DNA of 64,000 nt from CAYJFQ01 sp964369955 (lineage in GTDB: Bacteria; Bacillota_I; Bacilli_A; Erysipelotrichales; Erysipelotrichaceae). The translations under genes and the position numbers were made by a program. The stretch spans positions 215,923 to 279,922 of the forward strand of contig CAYJFQ010000001.1 of assembly GCA_964369955.1 (NCBI GenBank), given 5' to 3'. Under the pieces are notes generated by a model that saw only the letters and a list, made by a program, of their open reading frames with translations, ran no database searches and was not told the DNA's origin. Positions 10,190 through 19,220 of this stretch are shown piece after piece. Every line of letters starts with the position of its first letter. The stretch's first letter is position 1.

Positions 10190-11351
10190 AAGCATTATCC
10201 TTAATTCTACTCACAACATTTAAACAGAATCCAATTAACATCATCGCGATAACAGTAGAACTTCCACCCTTTGAAATAAAGATTAGCGGAACTCCTGTTA
10301 AAGGTAAAATTCCACTAACACCTCCAACATTTAAAACAAAATGCACAAAAAGGTATCCGATAGTTCCAACAAGCAATATTTTATAGTGGTTGTTTGTTGT
10401 TAATAGTGAAAATTTAAATATTCGATGAATCATATAAATGTAAGGAGCAAAAACAAGAATTAAACCAAGAACACCTAACTCCTCGATAATAATTGGAAAA
10501 ATAAAATCCGTTCTAGCCTCAGGTAAATATCCGAACTTTTGAGTAGAAGAACCAAAACCCTGTCCAAAAAATTCAGCCTTACCAAAAGCCAATAAACTAT
10601 TATACAACTGCAAACTATATCCATAAATATTAGAAAAAGGGTCAACTACTGACATAAATCTATACAACATATACTCAGGTATCCCAACAGCACCTAAAAT
10701 AAATAATCCTATTGGACTCATTAAGAAAATAAGTAGTAAGAAAATCAAAATAAAACCAATCTTACTAATAAACCTTATTCCTCTTAAGGCATTACCAGGA
10801 ACAATCAATCCACATATCATTAGAATTAATAGGCAAACTAAAGCAGACCCAAAATCACCTTGTAAAAATAAGATGATTAAAAACCAAATTCCGAAAAGAA
10901 TAATAGGACCTTTAGCAATTTCAACAGAAGTTTTTTTACTATTTACAAATTTAGGAAAATAATTAGCACAATAAACAATAATATATAATTTAGCTAGTTC
11001 ACTAGGTTGAAAAGAGAAAAAACCTAAATCAATCCAAGCTCTTGCGCCATTAACTGCCGGAAAAAGTAAAGCAACTATTAGCAAAATAGTTACAATAAGA
11101 GCTAAAACTGTTGCTAACCCATTAAAAAGCTTAAATGAAAAAAAACGATAACTGAAAAACAAAGCCAATAATCCAATTACAAAATACACTATTTGACTCA
11201 TTAAATTATTAACAACAGCACTGTTTTCAACGCCCGCTAAACCTACAGTTGCGGAGGCAACCATTACAATACTAAAGGTCATCAGCAATATTACAGGGAT
11301 AAAAATTCCATTATCATAACTATTTTTCTTCATTTTTGATTTACTTTCCAT
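10176..11351 (-). CDS. ftsW: SEDS-family peptidoglycan glycosyltransferase FtsW
   Basis: The 391-residue integral membrane protein has about ten hydrophobic segments. The FtsW-type motif PEARTDFIFPIIIEELG and the segment FISKGGSSTVIAMMLIG (canonical PFISYGGSS) favour FtsW over RodA. It polymerises lipid II at the septum with a class B penicillin-binding protein. The neighbours rsmD and coaD are those of ftsW in several Firmicutes. No ribosome site precedes the ATG at 11351; instead TATAAT ends 7 bases before it, suggesting a leaderless or one-base-leader mRNA starting between xerC and ftsW. Confidence 0.9.
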   Translation of the reverse strand: MESKSKMKKNSYDNGIFIPVILLMTFSIVMVASATVGLAGVENSAVVNNLMSQIVYFVIGLLALFFSYRFFSFKLFNGLATVLALIVTILLIVALLFPAVNGARAWIDLGFFSFQPSELAKLYIIVYCANYFPKFVNSKKTSVEIAKGPIILFGIWFLIILFLQGDFGSALVCLLILMICGLIVPGNALRGIRFISKIGFILIFLLLIFLMSPIGLFILGAVGIPEYMLYRFMSVVDPFSNIYGYSLQLYNSLLAFGKAEFFGQGFGSSTQKFGYLPEARTDFIFPIIIEELGVLGLILVFAPYIYMIHRIFKFSLLTTNNHYKILLVGTIGYLFVHFVLNVGGVSGILPLTGVPLIFISKGGSSTVIAMMLIGFCLNVVSRIKDNAYESY

Positions 11352-11364
11352 TTCTTAAATTATA
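11349..11364 (-). promoter_or_regulatory. ftsW -10 box next to the start codon (leaderless candidate)
   Basis: Minus-strand TATAAT at 11359-11364 is followed by seven bases (TTAAGAA) and the ATG at 11351; no Shine-Dalgarno sequence is present. Confidence 0.5.
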
Positions 11365-11366
11365 AC

Positions 11367-12278
11367 CTAAATTTCTTCTTTTTTGGCACCGGGATGAAAA
11401 CTGGAATATGTTTTCTTAAGGTGATCAATTCCTAAATGCGTGTAAATTTGAGTGGTCGATAAATTTTGATGACCTAAAAGTTCTTGAACAATTCTTAAAT
11501 CTGCACCATTATCTAATAAATGTGTTGCAAATGAATGCCTAAACATATGCGGAGTAACAGCTACGCTCAAATAAGCTTGTCTTCCAAGTTTTTCAACCAT
11601 TAGTTGAACATATCTTGTTGAAAGTGGTCGTCCATTCTCTTTGATGAATAATTCAGGTGACACACTATAATAAATTGCTCTTACCTCATTTAAGTATTTA
11701 CTTATCAATTTTCCAACTAAAGGATAGAAAGGAACTATTCGCTCTTTATTCCCCTTTCCTATAACTCTAATAAATCTCTGATTTAAATCAACATCGACAA
11801 CTTTTATATTACACAGCTCACTCACTCTTAAACCGCAAGCATACATCACTTCTAACATTACCCTGTTTCTCAGGCCAATTGGATTAGAAATGTCAATACT
11901 TTCAAATAATGTTATTACTTCTTCATAAAGTAAGATATCTGGAAGCTTCCTTTTACCTTTTCCATTTTTAATTAATGAAAAGGGATTAATTTTTACCCCA
12001 TAAAATTCAATTAAAAAAAAGTAAAAAGATCTTAGAGAACTAAGATTTCTTGAAATTGATGCACTGCTTAATTGTTTTTCACTAAACCTTCCATCTTTTA
12101 ATTGCATCATAAAATCACTTGCTAGATTGATATCAACTTGATTAAAATCACTTATGTCGTTCGCAATTAAAAAATCTATAAACTTAGTTATATCTCTTTT
12201 ATAAGCATCTCTAGTATGTTTTGAATTAGTATTATAAGTTGAACTATATTCTAAAAATTGTTTTAGGACCTCTATCAT
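11367..12278 (-). CDS. xerC: Tyrosine recombinase XerC/XerD
   Basis: The 303-residue protein has an N-terminal SAM-like core-binding domain (residues 1-95) and a catalytic domain with Arg in GLRVSELCN, Lys in [11 protein letters not shown], HxxR in [18 protein letters not shown], and the terminal [16 protein letters not shown] with His and the Tyr nucleophile. It resolves chromosome dimers at dif. Its place directly after trmFO matches xerC (codV) of bacilli, hence the symbol, but XerD cannot be excluded by sequence reading. The start overlaps the trmFO stop (ATGA). Confidence 0.9.
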   Translation of the reverse strand: MIEVLKQFLEYSSTYNTNSKHTRDAYKRDITKFIDFLIANDISDFNQVDINLASDFMMQLKDGRFSEKQLSSASISRNLSSLRSFYFFLIEFYGVKINPFSLIKNGKGKRKLPDILLYEEVITLFESIDISNPIGLRNRVMLEVMYACGLRVSELCNIKVVDVDLNQRFIRVIGKGNKERIVPFYPLVGKLISKYLNEVRAIYYSVSPELFIKENGRPLSTRYVQLMVEKLGRQAYLSVAVTPHMFRHSFATHLLDNGADLRIVQELLGHQNLSTTQIYTHLGIDHLKKTYSSFHPGAKKEEI

Positions 12279-13555
12279 ATTAATTTAATTATAGCACTAA
12301 TTTTTTCTTCACTTGTTTCTAAATAAGCTTGTTTTTTCTCATGTTTTTTAACATCTTTAACTAACTGCATTAATCCAAAATTTGCATTCATAGGCTGGAA
12401 GTTTGTAACTAGTGGACTGCTGATGTATTTTGCCATAGCTCCAATCATTGTGGTACTATCTAATTCCAACATTGGTTTACCACTTAGTTTAAGTGCCATA
12501 TTAATACCTGCTATCATTCCGCTAGCAGCTGATTCAACATAACCTTCCACTCCAGTAATCTGTCCTGCAAAAAAAATATCATCATTAAATTGGTAATAAC
12601 TATTTAAACATTTAGGTGAATTTATATAAGTGTTACGATGCATTACTCCATAACGGACGATTTCACAATTTTCTAAACCCGGAATCATTTGAATGATTCT
12701 TTTTTGCTCACCCCAAGTTAAATGAGTTTGAAAGCCAACTATATTATAAAGCGAAGCAGCAAAGTTGTCTTGTCTTAGTTGAACAACTGCATAAGGTCTT
12801 TTACCGTCTTTTTCTAGCCCAACAGGTTTCATTGGCCCGAATAGTAACGTTTTTTCTCCACGCTTCGCCATTTCTTCAAAAGGCATACACCCTTCAAAAT
12901 ATGTCAATTTATCTACCTCATTAATTTCCACACATTTAGCTTGAACTAGTTGATGATAGAAATTAAAAAACTCTTCTTTATTCATCGGACAATTTAAATA
13001 ACTCGCTTCTCCCTTGTCGTATCGAGCTTTAAAATAAGCTTTTGTTAAGTCAATTGAATCAAAGCTTACAATAGGTGCAACTGCATCAAAAAAATGTAGG
13101 TAATCTAATTTAATTAATTTACCGATCGCTTTGGAAAAAGCATCACTCGTCAAAGGTCCGCTGGCAATTATAGTTGGACCTTCTGGGATTTCAGTTACCT
13201 CTTTATTAATAACCTCAACTAGCGGGTGATTTTTTAAATATTCAGTAATCGAACTTGAAAACCCTTCTCTATCAACTGCTAAAGCACTTCCGGCAGGAAC
13301 TTGATTTTCATAAGCTTTCTTAATAATTAATGAATCTAACTCACTCATTTCTTTCTTCAATAATCCAACTCCGTTTAATGGATCATTTGAACGCAAAGAA
13401 TTTGAACAAACTAATTCCGCAAAATTAGCACTACTATGAACTTCGGTATTTTTAACAGGGCGCATTTCAAAAAGCCGAACATTAAACCCTCTTTTAATAA
13501 GCTGATATGTAGCCTCACTTCCAGCTAATCCTGCACCTACTACATTTACTATCAT
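12275..13555 (-). CDS. trmFO: Methylenetetrahydrofolate--tRNA-(uracil54-C5)-methyltransferase
   Basis: This FAD enzyme makes ribothymidine 54 in tRNA using methylene-THF. The FAD dinucleotide fold [17 protein letters not shown] is at the N-terminus. [29 protein letters not shown] holds one conserved cysteine region and [23 protein letters not shown] the other. The C-terminal part has [18 protein letters not shown]. The length of 426 residues is normal. The start overlaps the TGA stop of topA (ATGA), and the stop overlaps the xerC start. The order topA-trmFO-xerC is widely conserved in Firmicutes. Confidence 0.96.
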   Translation of the reverse strand: MIVNVVGAGLAGSEATYQLIKRGFNVRLFEMRPVKNTEVHSSANFAELVCSNSLRSNDPLNGVGLLKKEMSELDSLIIKKAYENQVPAGSALAVDREGFSSSITEYLKNHPLVEVINKEVTEIPEGPTIIASGPLTSDAFSKAIGKLIKLDYLHFFDAVAPIVSFDSIDLTKAYFKARYDKGEASYLNCPMNKEEFFNFYHQLVQAKCVEINEVDKLTYFEGCMPFEEMAKRGEKTLLFGPMKPVGLEKDGKRPYAVVQLRQDNFAASLYNIVGFQTHLTWGEQKRIIQMIPGLENCEIVRYGVMHRNTYINSPKCLNSYYQFNDDIFFAGQITGVEGYVESAASGMIAGINMALKLSGKPMLELDSTTMIGAMAKYISSPLVTNFQPMNANFGLMQLVKDVKKHEKKQAYLETSEEKISAIIKLI

Positions 13556-15528
13556 TTCTTTTCTTCCTTATTACTTTCAATATATCGACATTTTGGATAA
13601 TTTGAACAACCAACAAATTTTGTTTTATAACGAGATACTCTTTCGACTAGAGGCGAACTACATTCAGGACAATCTCTACCAACGAAAATCGGTTCTACTT
13701 TCTTCTTTAAACTTACTATATATTTACATTCCGGATATCCGGAACAAGCAATAAACTTTCCATACTTTCCTTGACGATAAACAAGATCCTTTCCGCACTC
13801 GGGACATTGTTCTCCTGTTTTTTCATCCTCAATTTTTTCCATTCCTTCATAAGCAGAATCCACTAAAGGAATTAATTTATCATAAAACTCTCTTAAAACT
13901 TTTAAATATTCTAAATTACCTTCTGCAATTTCATCTAATTGAGTTTCCATATTTGAGGTATATTTTACATTAATAATGCTTGAAAAATATTCAGATAATT
14001 TACTATCAGTTAATTTCCCTTGGTCAGTAGGGAAAAATACTTTAGTTTTACTTCCTTCACTAGCTTTTTTAAGTTCAACATACAGTCTTTCTACTATTTT
14101 ATCAATAATTGACGCATACGTTGAAGGACGACCGATTCCCTTTTCTTCTAATTCTTTTATTAATCGCGCTTCTGAATATCTAAGCGGGGGTTCGGTGAAG
14201 TGTTGTGTAGGTATAACTTCTTTTGCTTCTAACACCTGATTAGCAGTTAAAACTGGCAGCATTTCATTTTTATTTGTTTCATACTTTCCATATATTTTTA
14301 AATACCCATCAAATAACATAATGCTTCCATTTGCGTTAAATTGGTAAATATCTGTATTTAAAATAATTGAATTACTCTCAAATTCAGCAGCCTTCATAAC
14401 AGTAGCCATAGCTCGTGCATAAATAAGGCTATATAATTTAAATTCATCATTAGTTAAATTATCTTGAATACTATCGGGAGTATATTCTGGATAAGTAGGC
14501 CTAATAGCTTCATGTGCATCCTGAGCATTCTTATTAGCTTTAGATGAATAAAAACCAACATATTTTTCTCCATAAACATCCAAAATCTGTTGTTTAGCAG
14601 CCATTAAAAAGCCGTCACTCAGACGATAAGAATCTGAACGCATATAAGTAATCAAACCCACCAAACCATCTTTTAGTTTGATTCCTTCATACAATTTTTG
14701 AGCAACACTCATTGTCTTTTTCGCAGAAAAACCTAATTTAGTACTTGCTTCTTGTTGAAGGGTTGAAGTAATAAATGGTAATTTAGGATTTCGTTTTTTA
14801 ATTGTTTTTTTGATATCACTTACTGTAAATTTATCTATTTTACTTAAAATTAAATCAGCTTCAGTTTGGTTATTGATTTCTGCTTTTTTACCATCTATTT
14901 TAGTTAAATTAGCAGTAAAATTAGGTTCGTTTTCAAAGTTTGCCTCAATAGTCCAATATTCAACCGGAATAAATTTCTCTATTTCTTTTTCACGGTCAAC
15001 AATTAACTGTAAAGCTACTGATTGAACTCTTCCTGCAGAGCGCGATTTTATTTTTCTTTGTAGTAATTTTGATAGTTTAAAACCAATTATACGGTCAATA
15101 ATTCTTCTTGTTTCTTGAGAGTGGACTAAATCCATATCAATAGTACGTGGCATACTCAATGATTTAGAGACTGCCATTTTTGTAACCTCATTAAAAACAA
15201 TACGATTTTCATCTTTTAAATCTAAATCTAATTCCTCAGCCAATGACCAAGCAATAGCTTCACCTTCACGATCAGGGTCACTTGCAAGAAAAACCTTATC
15301 AAATCCTTTTACTTGTTTCTTTAAATCTTTTACTAGAGTTTTCTTATCTTTGTTGATAATATATTTTGCAAGGAAATCATTATCTACATCCACTCCAAAC
15401 CCATCTTTTCCTGATGTGGCTAAATCTCTAATGTGACCTTTACATGAGACCACTTCATAGTCATCTCCTAAATACTTGGAAATAGTTTTTGCTTTTGCTG
15501 GTGATTCGACGATTACTATATTTTTCAT
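13552..15528 (-). CDS. topA: DNA topoisomerase I (type IA)
   Basis: It relaxes negatively supercoiled DNA. The Toprim domain begins with [18 protein letters not shown] and includes [13 protein letters not shown]. The catalytic tyrosine lies in [14 protein letters not shown]. The C-terminus has two zinc fingers: [11 protein letters not shown]...CSGYPECKY and [11 protein letters not shown]...CSNYPKCRY. The ATG at 15528 follows AGGAG by six bases and overlaps the dprA stop (TAATG), giving 658 residues. The upstream in-frame start would be inside dprA. Part of the dprA-topA-trmFO-xerC operon. Confidence 0.96.
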   Translation of the reverse strand: MKNIVIVESPAKAKTISKYLGDDYEVVSCKGHIRDLATSGKDGFGVDVDNDFLAKYIINKDKKTLVKDLKKQVKGFDKVFLASDPDREGEAIAWSLAEELDLDLKDENRIVFNEVTKMAVSKSLSMPRTIDMDLVHSQETRRIIDRIIGFKLSKLLQRKIKSRSAGRVQSVALQLIVDREKEIEKFIPVEYWTIEANFENEPNFTANLTKIDGKKAEINNQTEADLILSKIDKFTVSDIKKTIKKRNPKLPFITSTLQQEASTKLGFSAKKTMSVAQKLYEGIKLKDGLVGLITYMRSDSYRLSDGFLMAAKQQILDVYGEKYVGFYSSKANKNAQDAHEAIRPTYPEYTPDSIQDNLTNDEFKLYSLIYARAMATVMKAAEFESNSIILNTDIYQFNANGSIMLFDGYLKIYGKYETNKNEMLPVLTANQVLEAKEVIPTQHFTEPPLRYSEARLIKELEEKGIGRPSTYASIIDKIVERLYVELKKASEGSKTKVFFPTDQGKLTDSKLSEYFSSIINVKYTSNMETQLDEIAEGNLEYLKVLREFYDKLIPLVDSAYEGMEKIEDEKTGEQCPECGKDLVYRQGKYGKFIACSGYPECKYIVSLKKKVEPIFVGRDCPECSSPLVERVSRYKTKFVGCSNYPKCRYIESNKEEKK

Positions 15529-16262
15529 TATATACTCCTGATATCTTCTATATCGCAAATAATATTTGCGCCATTTTTAATCAAATAATTGTTTCCATCA
15601 TACAAACTTCTAATATTTTTTGGTAAACAATATATATCTTTACTTAATTCTAGAGTAAAGTCAACTGTGTGCATGCTTCCACTATTTATTTTTGCAGCAA
15701 TAATTATCATTTTTTCACTCAATGCTGCAATTATTCGATTACGGAATGGGAAGTTCTGTTTTGCCGGTTTTGTAGCAAAAGGATATTCGCTCAATATTAA
15801 ATGTTCATATTTCTCAATATCATACAACCATTGATTTTCTCTAGGGTAACAGTAGTCAATTCCAGAACCTAAGACAGATATTAATTTAAAACCATGCCTT
15901 AAACCATACTTGTGAGAAAGACCATCCACACCTCTTGCAAGGCCGCTAACAAGACAATAATTTTTATTTAAATTACTAACAACTAAATCAACTTCCTGCT
16001 CAATTTCTAGATCCACTATTCTACTACCGACTATACCAACACTAGACATCTTCAATAGAGAAATATCACCCTTATAAAATAAACAGAATGGCGGATACTT
16101 CAAAAATCTCAAACAATCTGGATAATCATCATCAACAATAGTAATAGCCTTAATATCACACTTTTTATAATAATCTTTGCTATTAATCGCTTTGAGAACT
16201 TTAAAATAATCCCCAGCATGCAAACAACTATAATATATTATTTTATCTCTATTAATCTTCAT
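15528..16262 (-). CDS. dprA: DNA processing protein DprA, short form
   Basis: DprA loads RecA on incoming single-stranded DNA during transformation. The Rossmann-like domain is visible: VGSRIVD, LVSGLARGVDGLSHKYGLRHG, VLGSGIDYCYPRENQ, ILSEYPF, FPFRNRIIAALS, then SGSMHTVDFTLELSKDIYCLP and LIKNGANI. At 244 residues it lacks most of the N-terminal SAM-like domain and the C-terminal winged helix of larger DprA proteins. Several motif positions are loosened (GSR for GAR, DGLSH for DxxAH). No other competence genes are in the window. The start has no ribosome site; TATAAA lies 5 bases before the ATG. Confidence 0.85.
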   Translation of the reverse strand: MKINRDKIIYYSCLHAGDYFKVLKAINSKDYYKKCDIKAITIVDDDYPDCLRFLKYPPFCLFYKGDISLLKMSSVGIVGSRIVDLEIEQEVDLVVSNLNKNYCLVSGLARGVDGLSHKYGLRHGFKLISVLGSGIDYCYPRENQWLYDIEKYEHLILSEYPFATKPAKQNFPFRNRIIAALSEKMIIIAAKINSGSMHTVDFTLELSKDIYCLPKNIRSLYDGNNYLIKNGANIICDIEDIRSI

Positions 16263-16273
16263 ACTTATTTATA
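16260..16273 (-). promoter_or_regulatory. dprA -10 box next to the start codon (leaderless candidate)
   Basis: Minus-strand TATAAA (16268-16273), five bases (TAAGT), then ATG at 16262. No ribosome site is seen in the 31 bases between rnhB and dprA. Confidence 0.4.
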
Positions 16274-16293
16274 CTAACAGAATAAAGAAAAAC

Positions 16294-16917
16294 CTAAAAC
16301 AAAGTTTTAGGTCGCAATAATTTACTAACCGGTCCATAAGTATAGCGATAAATATCAATAACTCCAAAAGCATTCAAAGCCTCTATATGTTTTTTAGTAG
16401 GATAACCCTTATGTTTATTAAACCCATATTCAGGATAAAGAATATGATAAGCATCCATAATTTTATCCCTTATAACTTTAGCAAGAATGCTAGCGGCCGC
16501 AATAGATAAACTACGACTATCACCCTTAACTAAAGGTTCATAGACATCACAATCAATTGAAACACAATCAGTTAAAACAGCTCCCTTAAAATCATCTGCA
16601 ATAAGTTGCATTCCAAACCTTGTAGCACCTAAAATATTTAATCTATCTATTTCACGAGGATTGATAATAACAATTTTAAAGTATTGACAATCATTAATAA
16701 TGACTTTAAATAACTGTTCTCTCTTTTTAGCACTTAATTTCTTTGAATCATTAATGTCTAAATTAATATAACCCTCTAGGAAGCTAACACCGCAAACAAC
16801 TAGTGGTCCACACAAAGGACCTCTTCCAGCTTCATCCAACCCGACGACTTGATAACCCTTATTCCAATACTCTTTTTCAAAAAATAACTTATCCACATCT
16901 TTATATGCATCACTCAT
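16294..16917 (-). CDS. rnhB: Ribonuclease HII
   Basis: It cleaves RNA embedded in DNA, including single ribonucleotides. The signature YQVVGLDEAGRGPLCGPLVV supplies the first acidic pair. DSKKLSAKKREQLF, AASILAKVIRDKIMD and YGFNKHKGYPTKKH are further family blocks. An ATG at 16917 (207 residues) is chosen because it lies one base after the rbgA stop and fits the family length. The longer frame would run back into rbgA. AAAGGTG lies 15 bases upstream, so translation is probably coupled. Confidence 0.95.
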   Translation of the reverse strand: MSDAYKDVDKLFFEKEYWNKGYQVVGLDEAGRGPLCGPLVVCGVSFLEGYINLDINDSKKLSAKKREQLFKVIINDCQYFKIVIINPREIDRLNILGATRFGMQLIADDFKGAVLTDCVSIDCDVYEPLVKGDSRSLSIAAASILAKVIRDKIMDAYHILYPEYGFNKHKGYPTKKHIEALNAFGVIDIYRYTYGPVSKLLRPKTLF

Positions 16918-16918
16918 A

Positions 16919-17821
16919 TTATTGCCAAGATACACCTTTAAATAATTCACTTCTAATTTCCTTAAAGAAAATATCAACACTACGCTTATGATCAAATTCT
17001 TGGTCTTTTATATAAAAGTTTCGCTTTTTCGCGATTACATCCATAGCTTGATAAAAATCATTAGGTACATCACCATATCTTTCATTTAACTTATCTCGAT
17101 AATTTTCATATAGATATAAGTAAGCAACTTCACCCAAATCATCTAAATCTAATATTTGATCATTAATCGCACCGGTTATTGCCAACAACTGAGCATTCTC
17201 TTGATCATCAATTCTTGGCCACAATACACCAGGAGTATCTAATAGTTCTAAATCTTTATTTACCTTAACCCATTGCAAAGCTCGAGTAACACCAGGTTTA
17301 TCTGCTACCTTTGTTATCTTTCTTTTTGCTAAACGATTAATAAGGGTACTCTTACCAACATTAGGAATGCCTAAAATCATCGCCCTAATTGCTCTAGGTT
17401 TAATACCTTTTCTAATTTGACGCTCTAACCAATTATTCATTAACAATTGACACTTTTCAGTAATGATCTTTAAATCATCATTATTAAAATCTAAAGCAAT
17501 CGCAATCTGATTTTCTTTAGTTAAATCATTTACCCATCTTTCGGTAACAAGACTATCAGCTAAATCCCTTTTGCTTAAAATAATTAATCGTGGTTTATTA
17601 GGAGCAAGCTTTCCAACTTCAGGATTACGACTAGCATCAACGACACGAGCATCTCTTAACTCAATAATCATATCAACAGACTTTAATGCTTTATCAATTT
17701 CCCTAAAAGCTCTAGTCATATGTCCTGGATACCAATTTATGTTAGTTTTTTGTTTTTTACCTTCTTCTTGAATCTCGATACTCTTTTTTTTGCGTTCTTC
17801 TCTTTTTTGTTGCATATCCAT
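16919..17821 (-). CDS. rbgA: Ribosome biogenesis GTPase RbgA (YlqF)
   Basis: This circularly permuted GTPase is needed for late assembly of the 50S subunit. Motif order is permuted: LSKRDLAD (G4) precedes GIPNVGKSTLINRLAKR (G1) and DTPGVLWP (G3). The segment NINWYPGHMTRAFREI near the N-terminus is diagnostic for YlqF. The 300-residue length is usual. The ATG at 17821 follows AAGGAGG by 9 bases. It sits between a zinc-ribbon gene and rnhB, as rbgA-rnhB does in bacilli. A decayed copy of its start region lies at 18162-18207. Confidence 0.96.
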   Translation of the reverse strand: MDMQQKREERKKKSIEIQEEGKKQKTNINWYPGHMTRAFREIDKALKSVDMIIELRDARVVDASRNPEVGKLAPNKPRLIILSKRDLADSLVTERWVNDLTKENQIAIALDFNNDDLKIITEKCQLLMNNWLERQIRKGIKPRAIRAMILGIPNVGKSTLINRLAKRKITKVADKPGVTRALQWVKVNKDLELLDTPGVLWPRIDDQENAQLLAITGAINDQILDLDDLGEVAYLYLYENYRDKLNERYGDVPNDFYQAMDVIAKKRNFYIKDQEFDHKRSVDIFFKEIRSELFKGVSWQ

Positions 17822-17835
17822 AATTATTGACCTCC

Positions 17836-18069
17836 TTAAAACTTTTGCTGTTGATTTTTATATTTTTTCTTTACTTTTGGTATATCTTCTTTGTTAATCC
17901 ATTCTTCAGAATACCCACAGCTTTCACAAAGAAATCTATTAACTTTCACAGCAGAAGTATTTATCCAACCGATTCTTATATTATTTCCTGCACCATAGGC
18001 ACCAATTTCACCAGGAATGATTAAAATATCTTTTCCTTTACATTTAGGACAACTATTTGTAATTTTCAT
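17836..18069 (-). CDS. Small zinc-ribbon protein
   Basis: The 77-residue protein has two cysteine pairs, CPKC (residues 7-10) and CESC (residues 48-51), separated by about 37 residues, which form a zinc ribbon, and a basic C-terminus (KVKKKYKNQQQKF). Such proteins commonly bind nucleic acid, but no function is known for this one. It lies 14 bases upstream of rbgA and probably shares its transcript. The ATG follows GGAAG at 11 bases. Confidence 0.75.
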   Translation of the reverse strand: MKITNSCPKCKGKDILIIPGEIGAYGAGNNIRIGWINTSAVKVNRFLCESCGYSEEWINKEDIPKVKKKYKNQQQKF

Positions 18070-18134
18070 ATTAATAACTTCCTTCTTCTACTTTATTTTC
18101 AGATAGTTCTACTTGTTCAAATATATCTTTTATT

Positions 18135-18207
18135 TCTTTTAATTTTATTTCTTATAGTTGGATATCCACAATTATTGACCTCTAATATATTTTAATTTTG
18201 GTACATC
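18135..18207 (-). repeat. Degenerate copy of the rbgA start region
   Basis: Bases 18162-18183 match 17814-17835 (ribosome site and first codons of rbgA) at 20 of 22 positions. The next stretch, to 18207, resembles the end of the zinc-ribbon gene (GGTACATC against GGTATATC). The frame is broken. It looks like a decayed local duplication. Confidence 0.55.
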
Positions 18208-18209
18208 AT

Positions 18210-18800
18210 TTATTTTGTAGTATCTTCTATATATGGAGAATAAACATTTCTATACTCATTTACAACTTTATTTACATTAATAATATAATTCTGAACAAAA
18301 CAATAAGCATTTATAGAATCGTAATATTCTCTAATCAAAACTCCTCCCAGTGCTTGTATTGTTTTTGCTGATGGATGATTAGTTCTATCACAATCTATAA
18401 ACACTTCTTTAACATTATTCTCTTTACAGTATAACAATGCTAGATACAGATTAATTTTATTATAGCCTTTTTTTCTTTCTGTAGGTCTAATTGAGTAACC
18501 TATATTACCACCGTATTTTTTTAATTTCTCATTTAATGCTAATCTTATATAAATAATACCTACTATTTTATTATCTTTTTCTCTCACTAAGAAAAATGTT
18601 TTGGCTGGAACCTTCTCCTCCGACATAATTCTATTTTCATCATTTTCTAATTTATTTAACCATTCATCATAATTATTCAAGTATCTCTGAAGTCCTCCAG
18701 ACCCATTTTTAACCGAGTTGTTTTCATGAAACTCTTCGATAAACTCTATTGCTTTATTTTCATGTTTCTTAGTTGGTTTCTCATGTCTTAGCTTTTCCAT
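18210..18800 (-). CDS. GNAT family N-acetyltransferase
   Basis: The 196-residue protein has the GNAT core: TFFLVREKDNKIVGIIYIRL (strands 2-4), GGNIGYSIRPTERKKGYNKINLYLALLYC (acetyl-CoA loop) and a C-terminal SAKTIQALGGVL segment. The loop reads RKKGYNK rather than RxxGxG/A, so cofactor binding may be altered. The GNAT protein at 53258-53773 has the same architecture and matching motif order. The substrate is unknown. The ATG at 18800 has no ribosome site; AAAGGAG lies 35 bases further up, 8 bases before an in-frame ATT, so a slightly longer product is possible. Confidence 0.8.
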   Translation of the reverse strand: MEKLRHEKPTKKHENKAIEFIEEFHENNSVKNGSGGLQRYLNNYDEWLNKLENDENRIMSEEKVPAKTFFLVREKDNKIVGIIYIRLALNEKLKKYGGNIGYSIRPTERKKGYNKINLYLALLYCKENNVKEVFIDCDRTNHPSAKTIQALGGVLIREYYDSINAYCFVQNYIINVNKVVNEYRNVYSPYIEDTTK

Positions 18801-18980
18801 TTTATATCTTGCTGGATACTTTTTTATTAATGTTATCCACTCCTTTTTAGGGTATTAATATCTTTTTTATTCACTTTGCATTATAACATGCTTTACTACT
18901 AAAATAATAAACTATTAGATATTGCTATTATCTGTTATATAAATAAGTGACAATATTATTAAAATTAATGAAATAAATAA

Positions 18981-18998
18981 GACCGAATTGACTTCGGT
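18981..18998 (-). terminator. Possible terminator of the surface-protein gene
   Basis: GACCGAA-N4-TTCGGTC hairpin; on the minus strand it is followed by TTATTTATTT. It lies about 220 bases after the stop codon, which weakens the call. Confidence 0.4.
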
Positions 18999-19137
18999 CC
19001 ATACTTTTTATTTATATTTGTTCTAAATAAATAAAATATTTTCAATACATAAGATTCTAAGTAAAATACATCTCCAATACATGGAAAACAATGCTTTTGC
19101 TCAGGCTATAAATTTATTCTATTTTATCAATAACATT

Positions 19138-19162
19138 GAGTTAATTTCAGTGCGATTAACTC
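19138..19162. repeat. Inverted repeat of unknown role
   Basis: GAGTTAAT and ATTAACTC are separated by nine bases just downstream of the surface-protein gene. No U-run follows on the minus strand. Confidence 0.4.
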
Positions 19163-19220
19163 AAACAAGTTTTTATTAAATTTAAAGATGATTAGGTGCA
19201 AAAAACATTAAAGTGTTTTC

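Larger units (their letters stand above)
18801..19220. other. Intergenic region, 420 bases
   Basis: No coding frame was found. It holds two inverted repeats: GACCGAA/TTCGGTC at 18981-18998, the likely terminator of the surface-protein gene, and GAGTTAAT/ATTAACTC at 19138-19162, of unknown role. Confidence 0.6.
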
